A stretch of DNA of 64,000 bases. Source: Firmicutes bacterium CAG:341. GTDB lineage: Bacteria > Bacillota > Clostridia > Oscillospirales > Acutalibacteraceae. Location: the NCBI GenBank assembly GCA_000434995.1, contig FR895335.1:31421-95420 (forward strand), written 5' to 3'. Each line of letters opens with the position of its first letter. The stretch's first letter is position 1. Both the position numbers and the translations under genes were made by a program. Under the pieces are notes generated by a model that was not told the DNA's origin, ran no database searches, and saw only the letters and a program-made list of their open reading frames with translations. Below are positions 40,768 through 50,826 of this stretch, in pieces.

Positions 40768-43346
40768 CTAATATCCTCTTTAAGGGCTTCAATAATATTA
40801 TCACTTTTAAGCTTTCTTACCGAATAAATCATTGTTATTAAGATAAGAACGAAAACTACAATAATAACACTTAAATAAAGTTTAATATCAAAATGATACG
40901 GTATTGAGCTTTCGCCGAGCATTTTATTAAGAACCACACTTATTAAAACACTTATCGGCACACCGAAAATCACTGCTTTAAGTGCATAAAACACACTTTC
41001 AAGGCTAACCATTTTGCTGAAGCCTTTAGGTGTTGTGCCGACAGATTTCAACATTGCAAATTCTTTTCTTCTAAGTGCAATATTTGCAGAAATGGTATTG
41101 ATGATATTTGCAATTGTAATAAGCGAAATAAGGGTAATAAATCCGTAAACAAATACCTGAATTATAAATATAACAGTATTCATAGTTTCAAGTGCGTCAA
41201 TATTATCCGAAACATAATTGCTGCCGAAATCATTTTCATTAAGCAGCGTTGTAAGGTTTTCTGCAACTTCTTTATGCTCGTCGGTTTCAACGCACACATT
41301 CATTGAAATATCGTTTGCCTTTACTCCTTTGTTTACCACATTTATATACTGAGAATAGGGCATAATTATACCGACTACACCTGGTGCAACAAGATTGCAC
41401 GGCAGGCTGTTTTTATCAAATTTAACAAGACCGCCAACCTCTATATCAAGCGGATTTCTATCGTCGCTTGCATAATCAGGATTTTGAATAATATGCTTGC
41501 CTATAATGCTGTCGTTAAACACTTTCGTTGTATCCTGCTTATGAGTAAGATTGTTAAGCAGAACGCATTTAAGACTGTCACCGTAAAAAATATTATAATC
41601 AATACCATTATTTTCACAAAGCGTATTAAACTCGCTGTCGTCAACATAGTGAATCACTGTAGAAACATACTTTTCTCCGCCGAACAGCTTTGAATAATCA
41701 GATGTATAATTTGCCAAATCTTTAATTTCGTTATTCTTAATAAACGGGCTTGACTTGCCGAGGGAAATGCTCATATCCGTTGCATCAATATAATATTTAT
41801 TAACTCCCTGCATTTTATCAAGAGCATCATAAAGTTCTTTTTTATGGCCGTAAGTAATAGTTGTAGAAATCTGATAAGGAATGTTTTTTTCATATCCGCT
41901 TGCTTGAATAAACATACTGCAAAAATAATTACAGCTAATAAAAAGAACTATTGAAAGTGCTATTGAAACAGTGATAAGCCTTGATTTTTTACCGTTACGC
42001 TTAAGGTTTTTATATGCAAGCTCGCCCTCATATCCAAATATTTTTTTGATATATTTAGGAGCTTTAAGCTTTTTAGGTTTAACTTTAATTTCTTGCCTTT
42101 GGCGAATTGCGTCTATCGGAGTGATTTTTGACGCCTTTCTTGCAGGAATAAAAGCTGAAATAAAAATAGTGAATATACTTACAAGAATTATGCCTATGAT
42201 TGCCCACGCAGGTACAACTGTTTTCATCTGCATATTACTGTCATTTACGCCCGCAATCATACCGGTTGAAATGATTTTATGGCCTACTAACTTCAGCGTT
42301 ATGCTAATTCCCAAAATACCGGCTAAAATACCTACGGGTATTCCGATTGCGCCTAAAATTGCACCCTCGAAATACACACTCTTTCGCTTTTGCGACTTGG
42401 TTGCACCTACTGACGCGAGCATACCAAGATACCTTACCCGTTCTGAAAGCGACATACCGAAAGCATTATAAATAAGCATTACCGACGCAATTACAATAAG
42501 AATTAAAACAACTAAAACAATCGGAAGCATTGTAGCAAGAAAACCGCCCTGTCTACCTGAAAGATATGACGCAAGCACATCTTCATTAGCTTGGTAAACA
42601 TCAATTTTATAATCGTTTTGAATGTCTTCTATCGTGCTGTAAGCACTGCTGTTTTGCTTAGCGAGAGTGATATACGCGCAAATATCATCGCTTTTTATTT
42701 CATCTTCGCTGATACCTCGCCATACACTGCTGTACTTTGTTGCCGGGTTTGTATGAAGAATTGCTGTTATTGTGTATTCCTTTTCATCACCTGACGGTAC
42801 AAATTTTTCGTCTTTATTAAAATTACTGCCCGTAACATAGCTTCCGTCATCAAGTTGCCTTTGCCCTTGGGTTAAAACAATTTTGTCGCCAACCTTGGCA
42901 TCTTTCATTCCGTTTTTATCAAGAAAATCTTTTTCTACCGCAACTTCATTTTCATTAGCCGGTACTTTACCGTCAAAGTTGCCCGTAAGTACCATTTCAA
43001 AATATGATTTATCCCCGATAATCATTTCAGCCGTGCCTCTTTTATAAGAGGTCGGATTTTTAATTTGAAACGACTTATTTTCACTGCCGTACTTTAAGCC
43101 GACTTTTGAAATTCTGCTGTCTTTTTCAACCTGCTCTATTTGACTTTGGCTAAGATGATAATAATACGCGTCCCAATTACCTGATGAAATTTTGCCTATT
43201 TCACCGAAAAGATTTAAAAATGAAGCCATTGCTACGAAAACAGCGGTAATCATTGCCACAGAAACACAAATACCAAGCGTTGTAACTACGGTTCTGCCCT
43301 TATTTTCTTTAAGATGGCGATAAGTCAGTTTATTTGCGATGTTCAA
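40764..43346 (-). CDS. FtsX-type ABC exporter permease
   Basis: An 860-residue permease. The N-terminus ([19 protein letters not shown]) leads to TM1 and a large extracytoplasmic domain (about 60-270). Two FtsX domains follow (about 285-400 and 740-855), the first with RVRYLGMLASVGATKSQKRK. The arrangement matches peptide-resistance or cell-envelope stress exporters. The start is a TTG that overlaps the ATPase stop by four bases (TTGA). With the ATPase before it and the two-component genes further upstream, it looks like a peptide-sensing and detoxification locus; the substrate is not known. Confidence 0.9.
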   Translation of the reverse strand: MNIANKLTYRHLKENKGRTVVTTLGICVSVAMITAVFVAMASFLNLFGEIGKISSGNWDAYYYHLSQSQIEQVEKDSRISKVGLKYGSENKSFQIKNPTSYKRGTAEMIIGDKSYFEMVLTGNFDGKVPANENEVAVEKDFLDKNGMKDAKVGDKIVLTQGQRQLDDGSYVTGSNFNKDEKFVPSGDEKEYTITAILHTNPATKYSSVWRGISEDEIKSDDICAYITLAKQNSSAYSTIEDIQNDYKIDVYQANEDVLASYLSGRQGGFLATMLPIVLVVLILIVIASVMLIYNAFGMSLSERVRYLGMLASVGATKSQKRKSVYFEGAILGAIGIPVGILAGILGISITLKLVGHKIISTGMIAGVNDSNMQMKTVVPAWAIIGIILVSIFTIFISAFIPARKASKITPIDAIRQRQEIKVKPKKLKAPKYIKKIFGYEGELAYKNLKRNGKKSRLITVSIALSIVLFISCNYFCSMFIQASGYEKNIPYQISTTITYGHKKELYDALDKMQGVNKYYIDATDMSISLGKSSPFIKNNEIKDLANYTSDYSKLFGGEKYVSTVIHYVDDSEFNTLCENNGIDYNIFYGDSLKCVLLNNLTHKQDTTKVFNDSIIGKHIIQNPDYASDDRNPLDIEVGGLVKFDKNSLPCNLVAPGVVGIIMPYSQYINVVNKGVKANDISMNVCVETDEHKEVAENLTTLLNENDFGSNYVSDNIDALETMNTVIFIIQVFVYGFITLISLITIANIINTISANIALRRKEFAMLKSVGTTPKGFSKMVSLESVFYALKAVIFGVPISVLISVVLNKMLGESSIPYHFDIKLYLSVIIVVFVLILITMIYSVRKLKSDNIIEALKEDIS

Positions 43347-44026
43347 CCTATCCTCACCTCATCTCCGGTGATTTTGCCATCCTCAATAGTGATTACTCTG
43401 TCTGCCGAATTTGCAATTTTTTCATCGTGAGTGATAATAATTACAGTTTGGTTAAAATCTTTATTAAATTGCCTTAAAAGAGAAATAATTTCCTTGCTGT
43501 TTTCGCTGTCAAGATTTCCGGTAGGCTCATCTGCAAGCATAAGCGCAGGGTTATTTACAAGCGCGCGCCCGATTGATACACGCTGCTGCTGGCCGCCTGA
43601 AAGCTGATTTGGCAAATGGTCAAGCCTGTTTTCAAGCCCAAGCCTTTTAACAAGAGTGGAAATCTGCTTTTCATCCGGCTTTCTTCCGTCGAGAAGAAGC
43701 GGCAAAGTCAAATTTTCCTGAACAGTTAAAATAGGAATAAGATTATAAAACTGATAAATCAAACCTATTTGCCTGCGGCGGAAAATAGCAAGTGCTGTTT
43801 CATCAAGATTTGAAATATCCGTCTGGTTAATAACAACACTGCCCTTTGTAGGCACATCTACCCCGCCGAGAATGTGAAGAAGCGTTGATTTGCCCGAACC
43901 GCTCGGCCCGATAATAGCAACGAACTCACCTTTTTCTACTGAAAACGAAACGTTATCAAGAGCCTTAACCATTGTATCGCCCTTGCCGTATGTTTTGCAT
44001 AAATTTGTAACTTCAAGTATTTTCAT
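43343..44026 (-). CDS. ABC exporter ATPase (LolD/MacB-like)
   Basis: A 227-residue ATPase with Walker [10 protein letters not shown] (about 40-48), Q-loop, signature [14 protein letters not shown], Walker [13 protein letters not shown] and the H-loop THD. It is of the class that pairs with FtsX-type permeases. AAAGGAG precedes the ATG. It overlaps the following permease by four bases. A near-palindrome shared with the response regulator promoter lies upstream (44092-44107). Confidence 0.95.
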   Translation of the reverse strand: MKILEVTNLCKTYGKGDTMVKALDNVSFSVEKGEFVAIIGPSGSGKSTLLHILGGVDVPTKGSVVINQTDISNLDETALAIFRRRQIGLIYQFYNLIPILTVQENLTLPLLLDGRKPDEKQISTLVKRLGLENRLDHLPNQLSGGQQQRVSIGRALVNNPALMLADEPTGNLDSENSKEIISLLRQFNKDFNQTVIIITHDEKIANSADRVITIEDGKITGDEVRIG

Positions 44027-44053
44027 AAGTAGTTATCTCCTTTCGATGAGTCC

Positions 44054-44107
44054 ATAATATCAATTCAAACTTACAACCGGGTGACTTTTAAATTACAATT
44101 TTGTCAC
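44054..44107 (-). promoter_or_regulatory. Putative activator-dependent promoter of the ABC exporter
   Basis: Minus strand -10 TATTAT (44054-44059) has no recognisable -35 but is preceded by ATTACAATTTTGTCAC (plus-strand reading, 44092-44107). That motif shares a 13-base core with the repeat at the response regulator promoter. The spacing suggests activation by the OmpR-type regulator; this is inferred. Confidence 0.5.
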
Positions 44108-44118
44108 TTACCCAAATA

Positions 44119-45930
44119 TCAGTTTGTATCGTTTTTTAATGAATCAATAATAGAATTGTTTTTAATAAGCTTTAATGAATAAATCATAGTAAGTGCTATG
44201 ATAACAAATACTGCCACGCAGGCAATAAGATAAAGCCAAATATTGACTGAAAAAGGAATAGGATTATCCTTTGAAATGATAAATCCCACCACCCTGTTAA
44301 TAACAAGGCTCAACGGTACACCGAAAAGCAAGCCGAATAAACCGTAAAATGCACTTTCAAGCAGTATCGTCTTTTTAAATTCTTTAGGCGTCATACCCAC
44401 GCTTTTCAGCATAGCAAGTTCCTTTTTCCTGCCTGCAATCTGCGCTGTCATTGTGTTGATTATATTAAATACTGTTATTAGTGTAATAAGCAAAATGAAG
44501 CTGTAAGAAAGAAATTGAACAGCGGATATAATGCTCTTTTCCCTCATCGTCCAATAATAAATGTTATATGCGTCGCCATCGGCTTCATTTTCGGACAAAT
44601 AGTCCTTAAGTTCCTTTTCAACCTTATATGGCTCGTCGGTTTCAATACCGTAATCGAAATAAAAATCGTCAACATCGTAAAGCTTATCGTATACGCTCAT
44701 AGGCGCATAAAAAGCAACACCGCCCGACTCTAAATTGCAAATAGGATTATCCTTATCATATTTTATAAAATCGCAGAATTTATAAATAGATGTGCGACCG
44801 GTCTTATAAAAGAAACTAATCTGATTCCCGTCCTCGTCGAGCTTATTTTCCCTTTCGGTTTTATCAAAATCAAAGCCATATTCGCCGATAGTTTTGCCGA
44901 GTAGGTTATTATTAAAAATCGGCTCACCGTTACGGTCAATTGTGTTTATTACAATCGTCTTAATTGAACCGTCTTTATCGGGCGAATAATATTTTTTATA
45001 ATCAATTCCGTTTTTCTTGCAAAGCGCATTGAAATCCTCGTCATCAAGCAAATGAGCGGTATATGTTATATCCTGCGCTGCGACAAATTTATATTTATCA
45101 ACAAAAATGCTTTCATTATGAAACGACATATCATACTCACGTGAATTATCATAAGGATTTATCTCGTTTCTTGAAATCGGCGAATACCAAGCCGACCAAA
45201 TCGAATAAAAACGCTTTACACTTTTATTTGTTTTCAAATAATTTCTTGCTTTTTCAAGCTGTGCCTTGCTTTCGGCACTGTATTGATACATAATCTGATA
45301 AGGAAGCTCATAATCCATGTTTGATGCCTCTTTAAATGTTTCGCAAAAATAATTACAGCTTAAAAAGAGAACTGCGCAAATACATATACAAGCAATAATC
45401 GTCCTTGATTTTCTGCCGTTGCGCCTTAAATTTTTAAACGCAATGTCGCCCTCAAATCCGAAAAGTTTAGTTATAATAAACGGAGTGCGAATTTTGCCCT
45501 TGCACTTAATCTCGTCAGTTTTTCTAATCGCATCAATTGCAGTAATTCTCGCCGCCTTTTGCACGGGCGAAATGATTGACACAAAAACAGTCAGCGCCCC
45601 CAAAATAACAATAAGGCAAAGCACCCACAGGGAAATATGGGTTGAATATTTGATATTGTCGTTATAGCCCTCCATAATCGAGGCAATTTTGGCGTTCATT
45701 GCGCTTTGCGATATAAAGGTGACTAGCAAGCCAAGCGCTATACCGAGGATTATTCCTATTCCTCCCAAGACTGCGCCCTCAAAATAGAGCGTCTTTTTCT
45801 TCTGCTTTCTTGTTGCACCGACCGAGGAGAGCATACCTAGGTATTTGATTTGCTCGCCGACAGAGAGCGCAAAAGAATTATAAATCATTGCAAATGACGA
45901 AACGAAAATTACGGCAAAAACAACAATTCC
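44119..45930 (-). pseudogene. FtsX-type ABC permease, N-terminally truncated
   Basis: A 589-codon open frame (44119-45888) starts inside the first FtsX domain: MIYNSFALSVGEQIKYLGML aligns with the middle of the intact 860-residue permease next door. Permease-like reading continues upstream to 45930 without an ATG and stops at a palindromic repeat. The expected first TM segment and the extracytoplasmic domain (about 285 residues) are absent. No ribosome-binding site precedes the first ATG. The second FtsX domain is intact. The frame is the same as that of the kinase upstream, whose TAA is the only stop between them. It is probably a broken gene; use of an unusual start cannot be ruled out. Confidence 0.75.
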
Positions 45931-45965
45931 GATTGCTTCGCAATCACCTCCCTTGTTAAGGGAGG
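45931..45965. repeat. Small double-hairpin palindromic repeat (MITE-like)
   Basis: Two adjacent inverted repeats: GATTGC-TTC-GCAATC (45931-45945) and CCTCCCTT-GTT-AAGGGAGG (45947-45965). Similar CTCCCT/AGGGAG mini-repeats are familiar from gut Clostridia, but this is from general memory and the window has no second copy. It sits exactly at the break in the permease gene. Confidence 0.65.
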
Positions 45966-45969
45966 CAGT

Positions 45970-46962
45970 TTATACTATTGTTTTATAAAATCTCAATTCA
46001 AAAATGCTTCCCTTGCCAAGCTCGGAATTAACAATAATATCGCCTTTTTCTTTTTCAAGCACAGTCTTTGCAAGTGCCAAACCTATACCCACACTTTCGT
46101 TTGATGAATTTTCACCATGATAAAAGCGTTCAAAAATATGCGGCAAATCATTCGGCGCAATGCCACACCCGTCATCTTCAATAAAAAGGGAATTGAAAAC
46201 ATTTGTTTTTTCACAATAGAATTTAAGATGACCTTTTTTATCCGTATGCTCAATGCAGTTTTTGATGATATTTTCTATTGCTTCACCCGTCCAGCTTGAA
46301 TCGCCGATAAAATCAAAATCTTCTGCACTGTTTATAATTTCAATCTGCTTTATATCACAGGTTACATAAAACGGTTTTAAACTTCGATTTAAAACAGATT
46401 TCATGCTCACTTTTTCGTGCTTAAATTCGGTTGTGCCTGCGTCAAGCTTTGATATTTTGAGAAGATTTGTAATAAGCCACTTCATTTTATCAAGCTGATT
46501 TTCAATAATATTTATAAATTCACCACGCTTGTCCTCGCCCTTTTCATCTTTAATCAAATCAGTCATCACCATCATTGATGTCAGCGGTGTTTTAAGCTGA
46601 TGTGAAATATCTGCAAGTGAGTTTGCAAGATGAATTTTATCTTTTTTCAGTTCATCGTTTTGCGTTTTTAAAAGCGTCATAATCTTGTATAAATTATTTT
46701 TAAGAATTGACATTTCACCTTCGGTATTATCCATAATATCAAGCTCAAAATTACCCGAACACATAAGTGAAAGATAGTTGTTAAGTTCGTTAATTTTATC
46801 GTTTCTTTTTTTGATATTATAAAAATATACACCGCTTAAAAGTATACCGAGTACCAAACAGATAATACCCGCCCATTTGTTTAAAAACAAACATATCAAA
46901 GTCGATACAAGTGTAAAAATCGCACCGAATATTAAAGTCAGTTTTGCATCTTTATTCATCAT
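45970..46962 (-). CDS. Sensor histidine kinase
   Basis: A 330-residue membrane kinase with two closely spaced TM segments (about 8-48), a short linker with HAMP-like character, then the dimerisation domain with the phospho-accepting histidine in ADISHQLKTPLT (His121) and an HATPase domain with N, G1 (DDGCGIAP) and G2 (GIGLALAK) boxes. The short extracytoplasmic loop fits the intramembrane-sensing kinases linked to peptide ABC exporters. It overlaps the response regulator gene by four bases. Confidence 0.93.
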   Translation of the reverse strand: MMNKDAKLTLIFGAIFTLVSTLICLFLNKWAGIICLVLGILLSGVYFYNIKKRNDKINELNNYLSLMCSGNFELDIMDNTEGEMSILKNNLYKIMTLLKTQNDELKKDKIHLANSLADISHQLKTPLTSMMVMTDLIKDEKGEDKRGEFINIIENQLDKMKWLITNLLKISKLDAGTTEFKHEKVSMKSVLNRSLKPFYVTCDIKQIEIINSAEDFDFIGDSSWTGEAIENIIKNCIEHTDKKGHLKFYCEKTNVFNSLFIEDDGCGIAPNDLPHIFERFYHGENSSNESVGIGLALAKTVLEKEKGDIIVNSELGKGSIFELRFYKTIV

Positions 46963-47633
46963 TTTTCAATCACATACCCAAACCCGCGGATTGTTTTTAT
47001 GAATTCGGGTTTAGCCGGGTCCTCCTCAATTTTATCTCTCAGCCTTTTTATATAAACGGTAAGTGTGTTATCCTCCACAAAATCGCCTGCTACATCCCAA
47101 ATATTTTCAAGAAGCGCCGTGCGTGAAAGCACTTTTCCGCGGTTACTTAAAAGAATTAAAAGAAGCCTGTATTCCATAGCTGTTAACACAATTTCTTCAC
47201 CGTTTTTATACACTTTAGCTTCATTAGTGTTTATTTTAAGATTATTTATTGTAATTATTCCGTCACTCGTTTCTTTTGAATATCGGCGCATAACACTTTT
47301 TATTCTGAGCATAAGTTCTTTAACTCTGAAAGGTTTTGAAATATAATCATCTGCACCGAGTTCAAAACCCATTATTACATTGACTTCATCATCATACGCA
47401 GTTAAAAATATTACAGGCAAATCCCCTTTTGCTTTGACTTTTTTGCAAATATCGTATCCGCTTCCGTCAGGCAAGGTTAAATCGAGAATATAAAGCGAAA
47501 ATACTTTTTCATCAATGATTTTTTCTGCTTGTTTAATATTTTTTGCAAGCGTAACCTTATACCCCTCATTTTCAAGCGAGTAAGTAAGCCCTATTCCGAT
47601 AGCTTCATCATCTTCAAGTAAAAATATATCCAT
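46959..47633 (-). CDS. OmpR-family response regulator
   Basis: A 224-residue regulator: receiver domain with acidic pair EDDE and phosphoacceptor in YILDLTLPDGSG (Asp51), and a C-terminal winged helix (about 125-224). ATG 47633 is preferred over the in-frame GTG 47642 because AAGGTG is spaced seven bases from it. It is the first gene of the two-component operon. A perfect 16-base palindrome lies over its -35 region and suggests autoregulation. Confidence 0.94.
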   Translation of the reverse strand: MDIFLLEDDEAIGIGLTYSLENEGYKVTLAKNIKQAEKIIDEKVFSLYILDLTLPDGSGYDICKKVKAKGDLPVIFLTAYDDEVNVIMGFELGADDYISKPFRVKELMLRIKSVMRRYSKETSDGIITINNLKINTNEAKVYKNGEEIVLTAMEYRLLLILLSNRGKVLSRTALLENIWDVAGDFVEDNTLTVYIKRLRDKIEEDPAKPEFIKTIRGFGYVIEK

Positions 47634-47691
47634 ATATATCACCTTAATAATTATTATATTTATATAATATCATATATAATATTTTTCTTCT

Positions 47692-47707
47692 ATTACAATT
47701 TTGTAAT
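47692..47707. promoter_or_regulatory. Putative response regulator operator
   Basis: ATTACAATTTTGTAAT, a perfect palindrome. It overlaps a -35-like TTGTAA (minus strand) with a -10-like TATGAT (47669-47674) 18 bases away, before the response regulator gene. It shares 13 bases with 44092-44104. Confidence 0.5.
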
Positions 47708-47708
47708 A

Positions 47709-47742
47709 AAAAACTGCCTTACCATATGATAAGACAGTTTTT
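47709..47742 (-). terminator. Terminator after the serine hydrolase
   Basis: Minus strand AAAAACTG.CTTA pairs with TAAG.CAGTTTTT (one mismatch) over a short loop and is followed by a T run. Confidence 0.8.
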
Positions 47743-47751
47743 AAACTCTGA

Positions 47752-49350
47752 TTATTCTTTTTCTTCAATAAATTTGCCCTTAAAATCGGGCTCGATAATC
47801 GGCAAGCCGAGCTTTTCAACCGATTCTTTAATTACTTCTCCGCCTATACTGCCAACCGGATTTCCTGTAAAAGTCATATAGTAAACAACAAGGTCTTGCA
47901 AAGTCGGGTTCATATCATTTTTAATCTTAACAGTGTTATCATCATTAAACTTAAAATTGAACTTTTTGACATGCGCTGTTTCAATAGGGCGAATCCATAA
48001 ATCAAGCGTACCGTCATCATTCCAAGCAGCCTTTGAATATGTGTGATATATAACATCCCCAAGCTTGATTTTGCTTACTTCGTACTCTCCGTTTAAGCCT
48101 ACATCAATAGTATTTTCATCTTCTTTTTCTTTCCAATAAAAGCGAAGCTTATCCTCATCAAAAGTCAGCATCATTTCATTGATTTCACCCGGTTTATTAA
48201 ACCACATTTGTGTAATGGTAATTGAAACAACGGAAACAAATTCACTTGTTTTACATTTAATAAGTCGGTTTGATATTTTTTTCTCAAGTTCAAAATTGCG
48301 CTTGCCTTTAGGCAAATCTTCAACACGGCAATTATCAATTGTATCAAGCATTTTTTGATATTCCACTTTGTTTTCAGGCAATGTACCATAGCCGAAACAT
48401 TCAGGAAAATACTTCCAAAATACTTTCATAACCTTATAGTCTTCCGCCTCACCGCAATTAAGCACAACAAGAGCGTCATATTCGGGAAACATAAAGCAAC
48501 GCTGGCCGAAAAGCCCGTCGGCTCTGTAACTGTTAGGAATAGGATTTCGCCAAAATTGGTAACCGTATCCCATCATATTATCAATATATCCGTCTGATAC
48601 AGAATCAACCTGCTTTCTTGTAGATTCCTTAACCCAAGTGGCAGGAATAATCTGTGTTCCGTCTTTCCACTTACCCTCGTGAATATAAGGCAAAAAGAAT
48701 TTAGCAAGGTCTTCACTCTTCATATAAAGGCCCCAGCCGCCTGCATTGTTACCCTGCCCGTCAGATTCCCAAAACGGTTTTTCAATTCCGAGCGGTTCAA
48801 GAATACGGGGATAAAGGTAATCAATAACACTCATGCCCGTAATTTTTGTAATTATAGCCGAAAGCATAGATGTATTTTCACTTATGTAATTAAACTTTGT
48901 GTTCGGCGGAAGAAGAAACGGTGCATTGAGGAAATTTTGCACCCAATCCGTACCGCCCTTATCATCAAGTACGGTAATAAGCTTATCTGAATGCATAGTA
49001 AGTAACATTCTGACTGTAATCATTCTGTTAAAAGGGCGCTTGCTCATCAAATATTCAGGAAAGAATTTAACCACCCTGTCATTAAGGCTTAAAAGTCCCT
49101 CGCTCACTGCAAAGCCAACGGCAGTTGAGGTTACACTTTTACTCATTGAGTAAAGGACATGCGGTATATCCTTATTATACGGTTTAAAAAAGCCCTGCGC
49201 ACACACTTTATCGTGCCTTACAACAGTAAAACTATGCAATCCTAATTTGTTTTCATTTATTTCTTCTATAAAACTTGTTATCGCACTGCTGTTTACACCT
49301 ACTTCCTCCGGTGTGCAATGCTCCAAATTACAATCTTTAAGCCTTTCCAT
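47752..49350 (-). CDS. Beta-lactamase-fold serine hydrolase (CubicO type)
   Basis: A 532-residue protein of the class C beta-lactamase/EstB/CubicO superfamily. The catalytic SxxK is SMSK (Ser68-Lys71), with the preceding HVLYSMSKS context, and the second motif region is in FNYISENTS. The C-terminal 170 residues form an extra beta-rich domain. There is no signal peptide, so it is probably cytosolic. It may be an esterase, peptidase or penicillin-interacting protein; the name of the superfamily does not prove beta-lactamase activity. It has its own promoter and terminator. Confidence 0.85.
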   Translation of the reverse strand: MERLKDCNLEHCTPEEVGVNSSAITSFIEEINENKLGLHSFTVVRHDKVCAQGFFKPYNKDIPHVLYSMSKSVTSTAVGFAVSEGLLSLNDRVVKFFPEYLMSKRPFNRMITVRMLLTMHSDKLITVLDDKGGTDWVQNFLNAPFLLPPNTKFNYISENTSMLSAIITKITGMSVIDYLYPRILEPLGIEKPFWESDGQGNNAGGWGLYMKSEDLAKFFLPYIHEGKWKDGTQIIPATWVKESTRKQVDSVSDGYIDNMMGYGYQFWRNPIPNSYRADGLFGQRCFMFPEYDALVVLNCGEAEDYKVMKVFWKYFPECFGYGTLPENKVEYQKMLDTIDNCRVEDLPKGKRNFELEKKISNRLIKCKTSEFVSVVSITITQMWFNKPGEINEMMLTFDEDKLRFYWKEKEDENTIDVGLNGEYEVSKIKLGDVIYHTYSKAAWNDDGTLDLWIRPIETAHVKKFNFKFNDDNTVKIKNDMNPTLQDLVVYYMTFTGNPVGSIGGEVIKESVEKLGLPIIEPDFKGKFIEEKE

Positions 49351-49381
49351 AATACACCTCTCAAATTTTCATTACTAATTT

Positions 49382-49410
49382 AATATACACTATTTTGCTC
49401 TGTTTTTCAA
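49382..49410 (-). promoter_or_regulatory. Promoter of the serine hydrolase gene
   Basis: Minus strand: -35 TTGAAA (49405-49410), 17-base spacer, -10 TATATT (49382-49387). Confidence 0.65.
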
Positions 49411-49431
49411 CATATTGTATAAAATTTCAAA

Positions 49432-49459
49432 TTGACATTTTAAATATTATGTATATAAT
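49432..49459 (+). promoter_or_regulatory. Promoter of the CHAP hydrolase gene
   Basis: -35 TTGACA (49432-49437), 16-base spacer, -10 TATAAT (49454-49459), 46 bases before the start codon. Confidence 0.75.
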
Positions 49460-49505
49460 TATATTTAGAATTCGATGTTTACATACCATATGAGGTATCT
49501 TCTTT

Positions 49506-50807
49506 ATGAATAAAAGATTTAAAAGTTTTAATGTAGTCATAGTTGCAATTTGCTTTTTGCTTGCTTCGCTTTTACCTATAACTTCATTTGCCGCAAGTGA
49601 AGATGAGCTTAGGTCAGCCGTAGTAAATACCGCAAGTGCAGAAGTGGGATATACCGGCACATCAACATATTCAAAATATGGCGATTGGTATGGCTATCAG
49701 GGTGGCTGGTGCACCACTTTCGTACTTTGGTGCTTTAACCAAGTCGGGCAGGCAAACGGCGTAACTTTAAACGGAAATATTATTCCGCGCGGCGGCAACT
49801 GCAACAGTATGATTAGCTGGTTTAAAGATAAAAAACGCTATTACTCCCCTTCAAAATACACGCCTAAAAGCGGCGACCTTGTATTTTTTGATTGGACGGG
49901 CAGCGGCTCGTGCGACCATGTGGGCATAGTCAACTACACATCAGGCAAAACGGTTTATACAGTTGAGGGTAACTGCTCCGGCAAAGTTAAAGCCAGGGAA
50001 TATACAGAAAAAGGTTCAAAACCGTATAATAACATCAGTGCAATTATGGGGTATGCTTCGCCAAATTACGCATCGGCTTCCGGCAGCAATGCACCGGCAA
50101 CCACAAAAAAGCCGGCCACAACTAAAAAGGCTACAACCAAAAAAGTAACCACTAAGAAAGCGACTGCCAAGAAAGCAGCCACTACCAAAAAAGTTACTGC
50201 AAAAGCAAAGCAAACTACTTCTAAAAAAGCACAAAGTGCAAAGCAAACCACTTCACAAACAAATGCTTCAAGCCAAACTAGCGAAACCACTTCAACAACA
50301 GCCCAGCCGGCTCAAAGTGAAGCTTCAACCCTTACAAACCTTCAAATTCACGCTTCAAAATATGATTTGCAGGTGGGCGATACCGTTAAACTTGAATACA
50401 GTGTTGAGCCGCAAAATACAAATGCGGTAGTAGGTTATTTTTGCGACCAAGAGGGAATAATTAAAATCGGTGCAAACGGTAATATAACAGCTATCGGCAA
50501 CGGTACTGCAACAGTTGTAGTATGTGCCAATGATGATTTATATGCACAATGCGACTTCGTTGTAACCGACGCTGTGGGTGAAGTAACAACTATGGAAAAT
50601 GCCGAAAGCAGAAAAGTTGTTGCTACCCATATTGAAGTATCCACAACAAAGCCAAATGCACAAAGCGTTTTAACAAGGCTTGGTGTAAACATAAATGCAC
50701 TTGAGCAAAACAAGCAGTTATACATAGTTCCGGCTTCAATAGCAGGGGTGACTGCATTTGTTTCAATTTTTATTGCAATAACCAAAAAGTTTAAACACAA
50801 AAAATAA
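49506..50807 (+). CDS. Secreted CHAP-domain wall hydrolase with Big2 domain
   Basis: A 433-residue exported protein. A signal peptide (1-29, cleavage near SFAA) is followed by a CHAP amidase/endopeptidase domain with catalytic Cys69 in GGWCTTFV and His138 in SCDHVGIV. A long Thr/Lys/Ala-rich linker of TTKK-type repeats (about 193-275) leads to a bacterial Ig-like Big2 domain (about 285-355). A C-terminal membrane segment (about 408-426) with a basic tail KKFKHKK anchors it. CHAP enzymes cut peptidoglycan stem peptides. The linker would span the wall. GAGGT precedes the ATG. Confidence 0.9.
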   Translation: MNKRFKSFNVVIVAICFLLASLLPITSFAASEDELRSAVVNTASAEVGYTGTSTYSKYGDWYGYQGGWCTTFVLWCFNQVGQANGVTLNGNIIPRGGNCNSMISWFKDKKRYYSPSKYTPKSGDLVFFDWTGSGSCDHVGIVNYTSGKTVYTVEGNCSGKVKAREYTEKGSKPYNNISAIMGYASPNYASASGSNAPATTKKPATTKKATTKKVTTKKATAKKAATTKKVTAKAKQTTSKKAQSAKQTTSQTNASSQTSETTSTTAQPAQSEASTLTNLQIHASKYDLQVGDTVKLEYSVEPQNTNAVVGYFCDQEGIIKIGANGNITAIGNGTATVVVCANDDLYAQCDFVVTDAVGEVTTMENAESRKVVATHIEVSTTKPNAQSVLTRLGVNINALEQNKQLYIVPASIAGVTAFVSIFIAITKKFKHKK

Positions 50808-50826
50808 TTTTTAAGGAGATATATTT

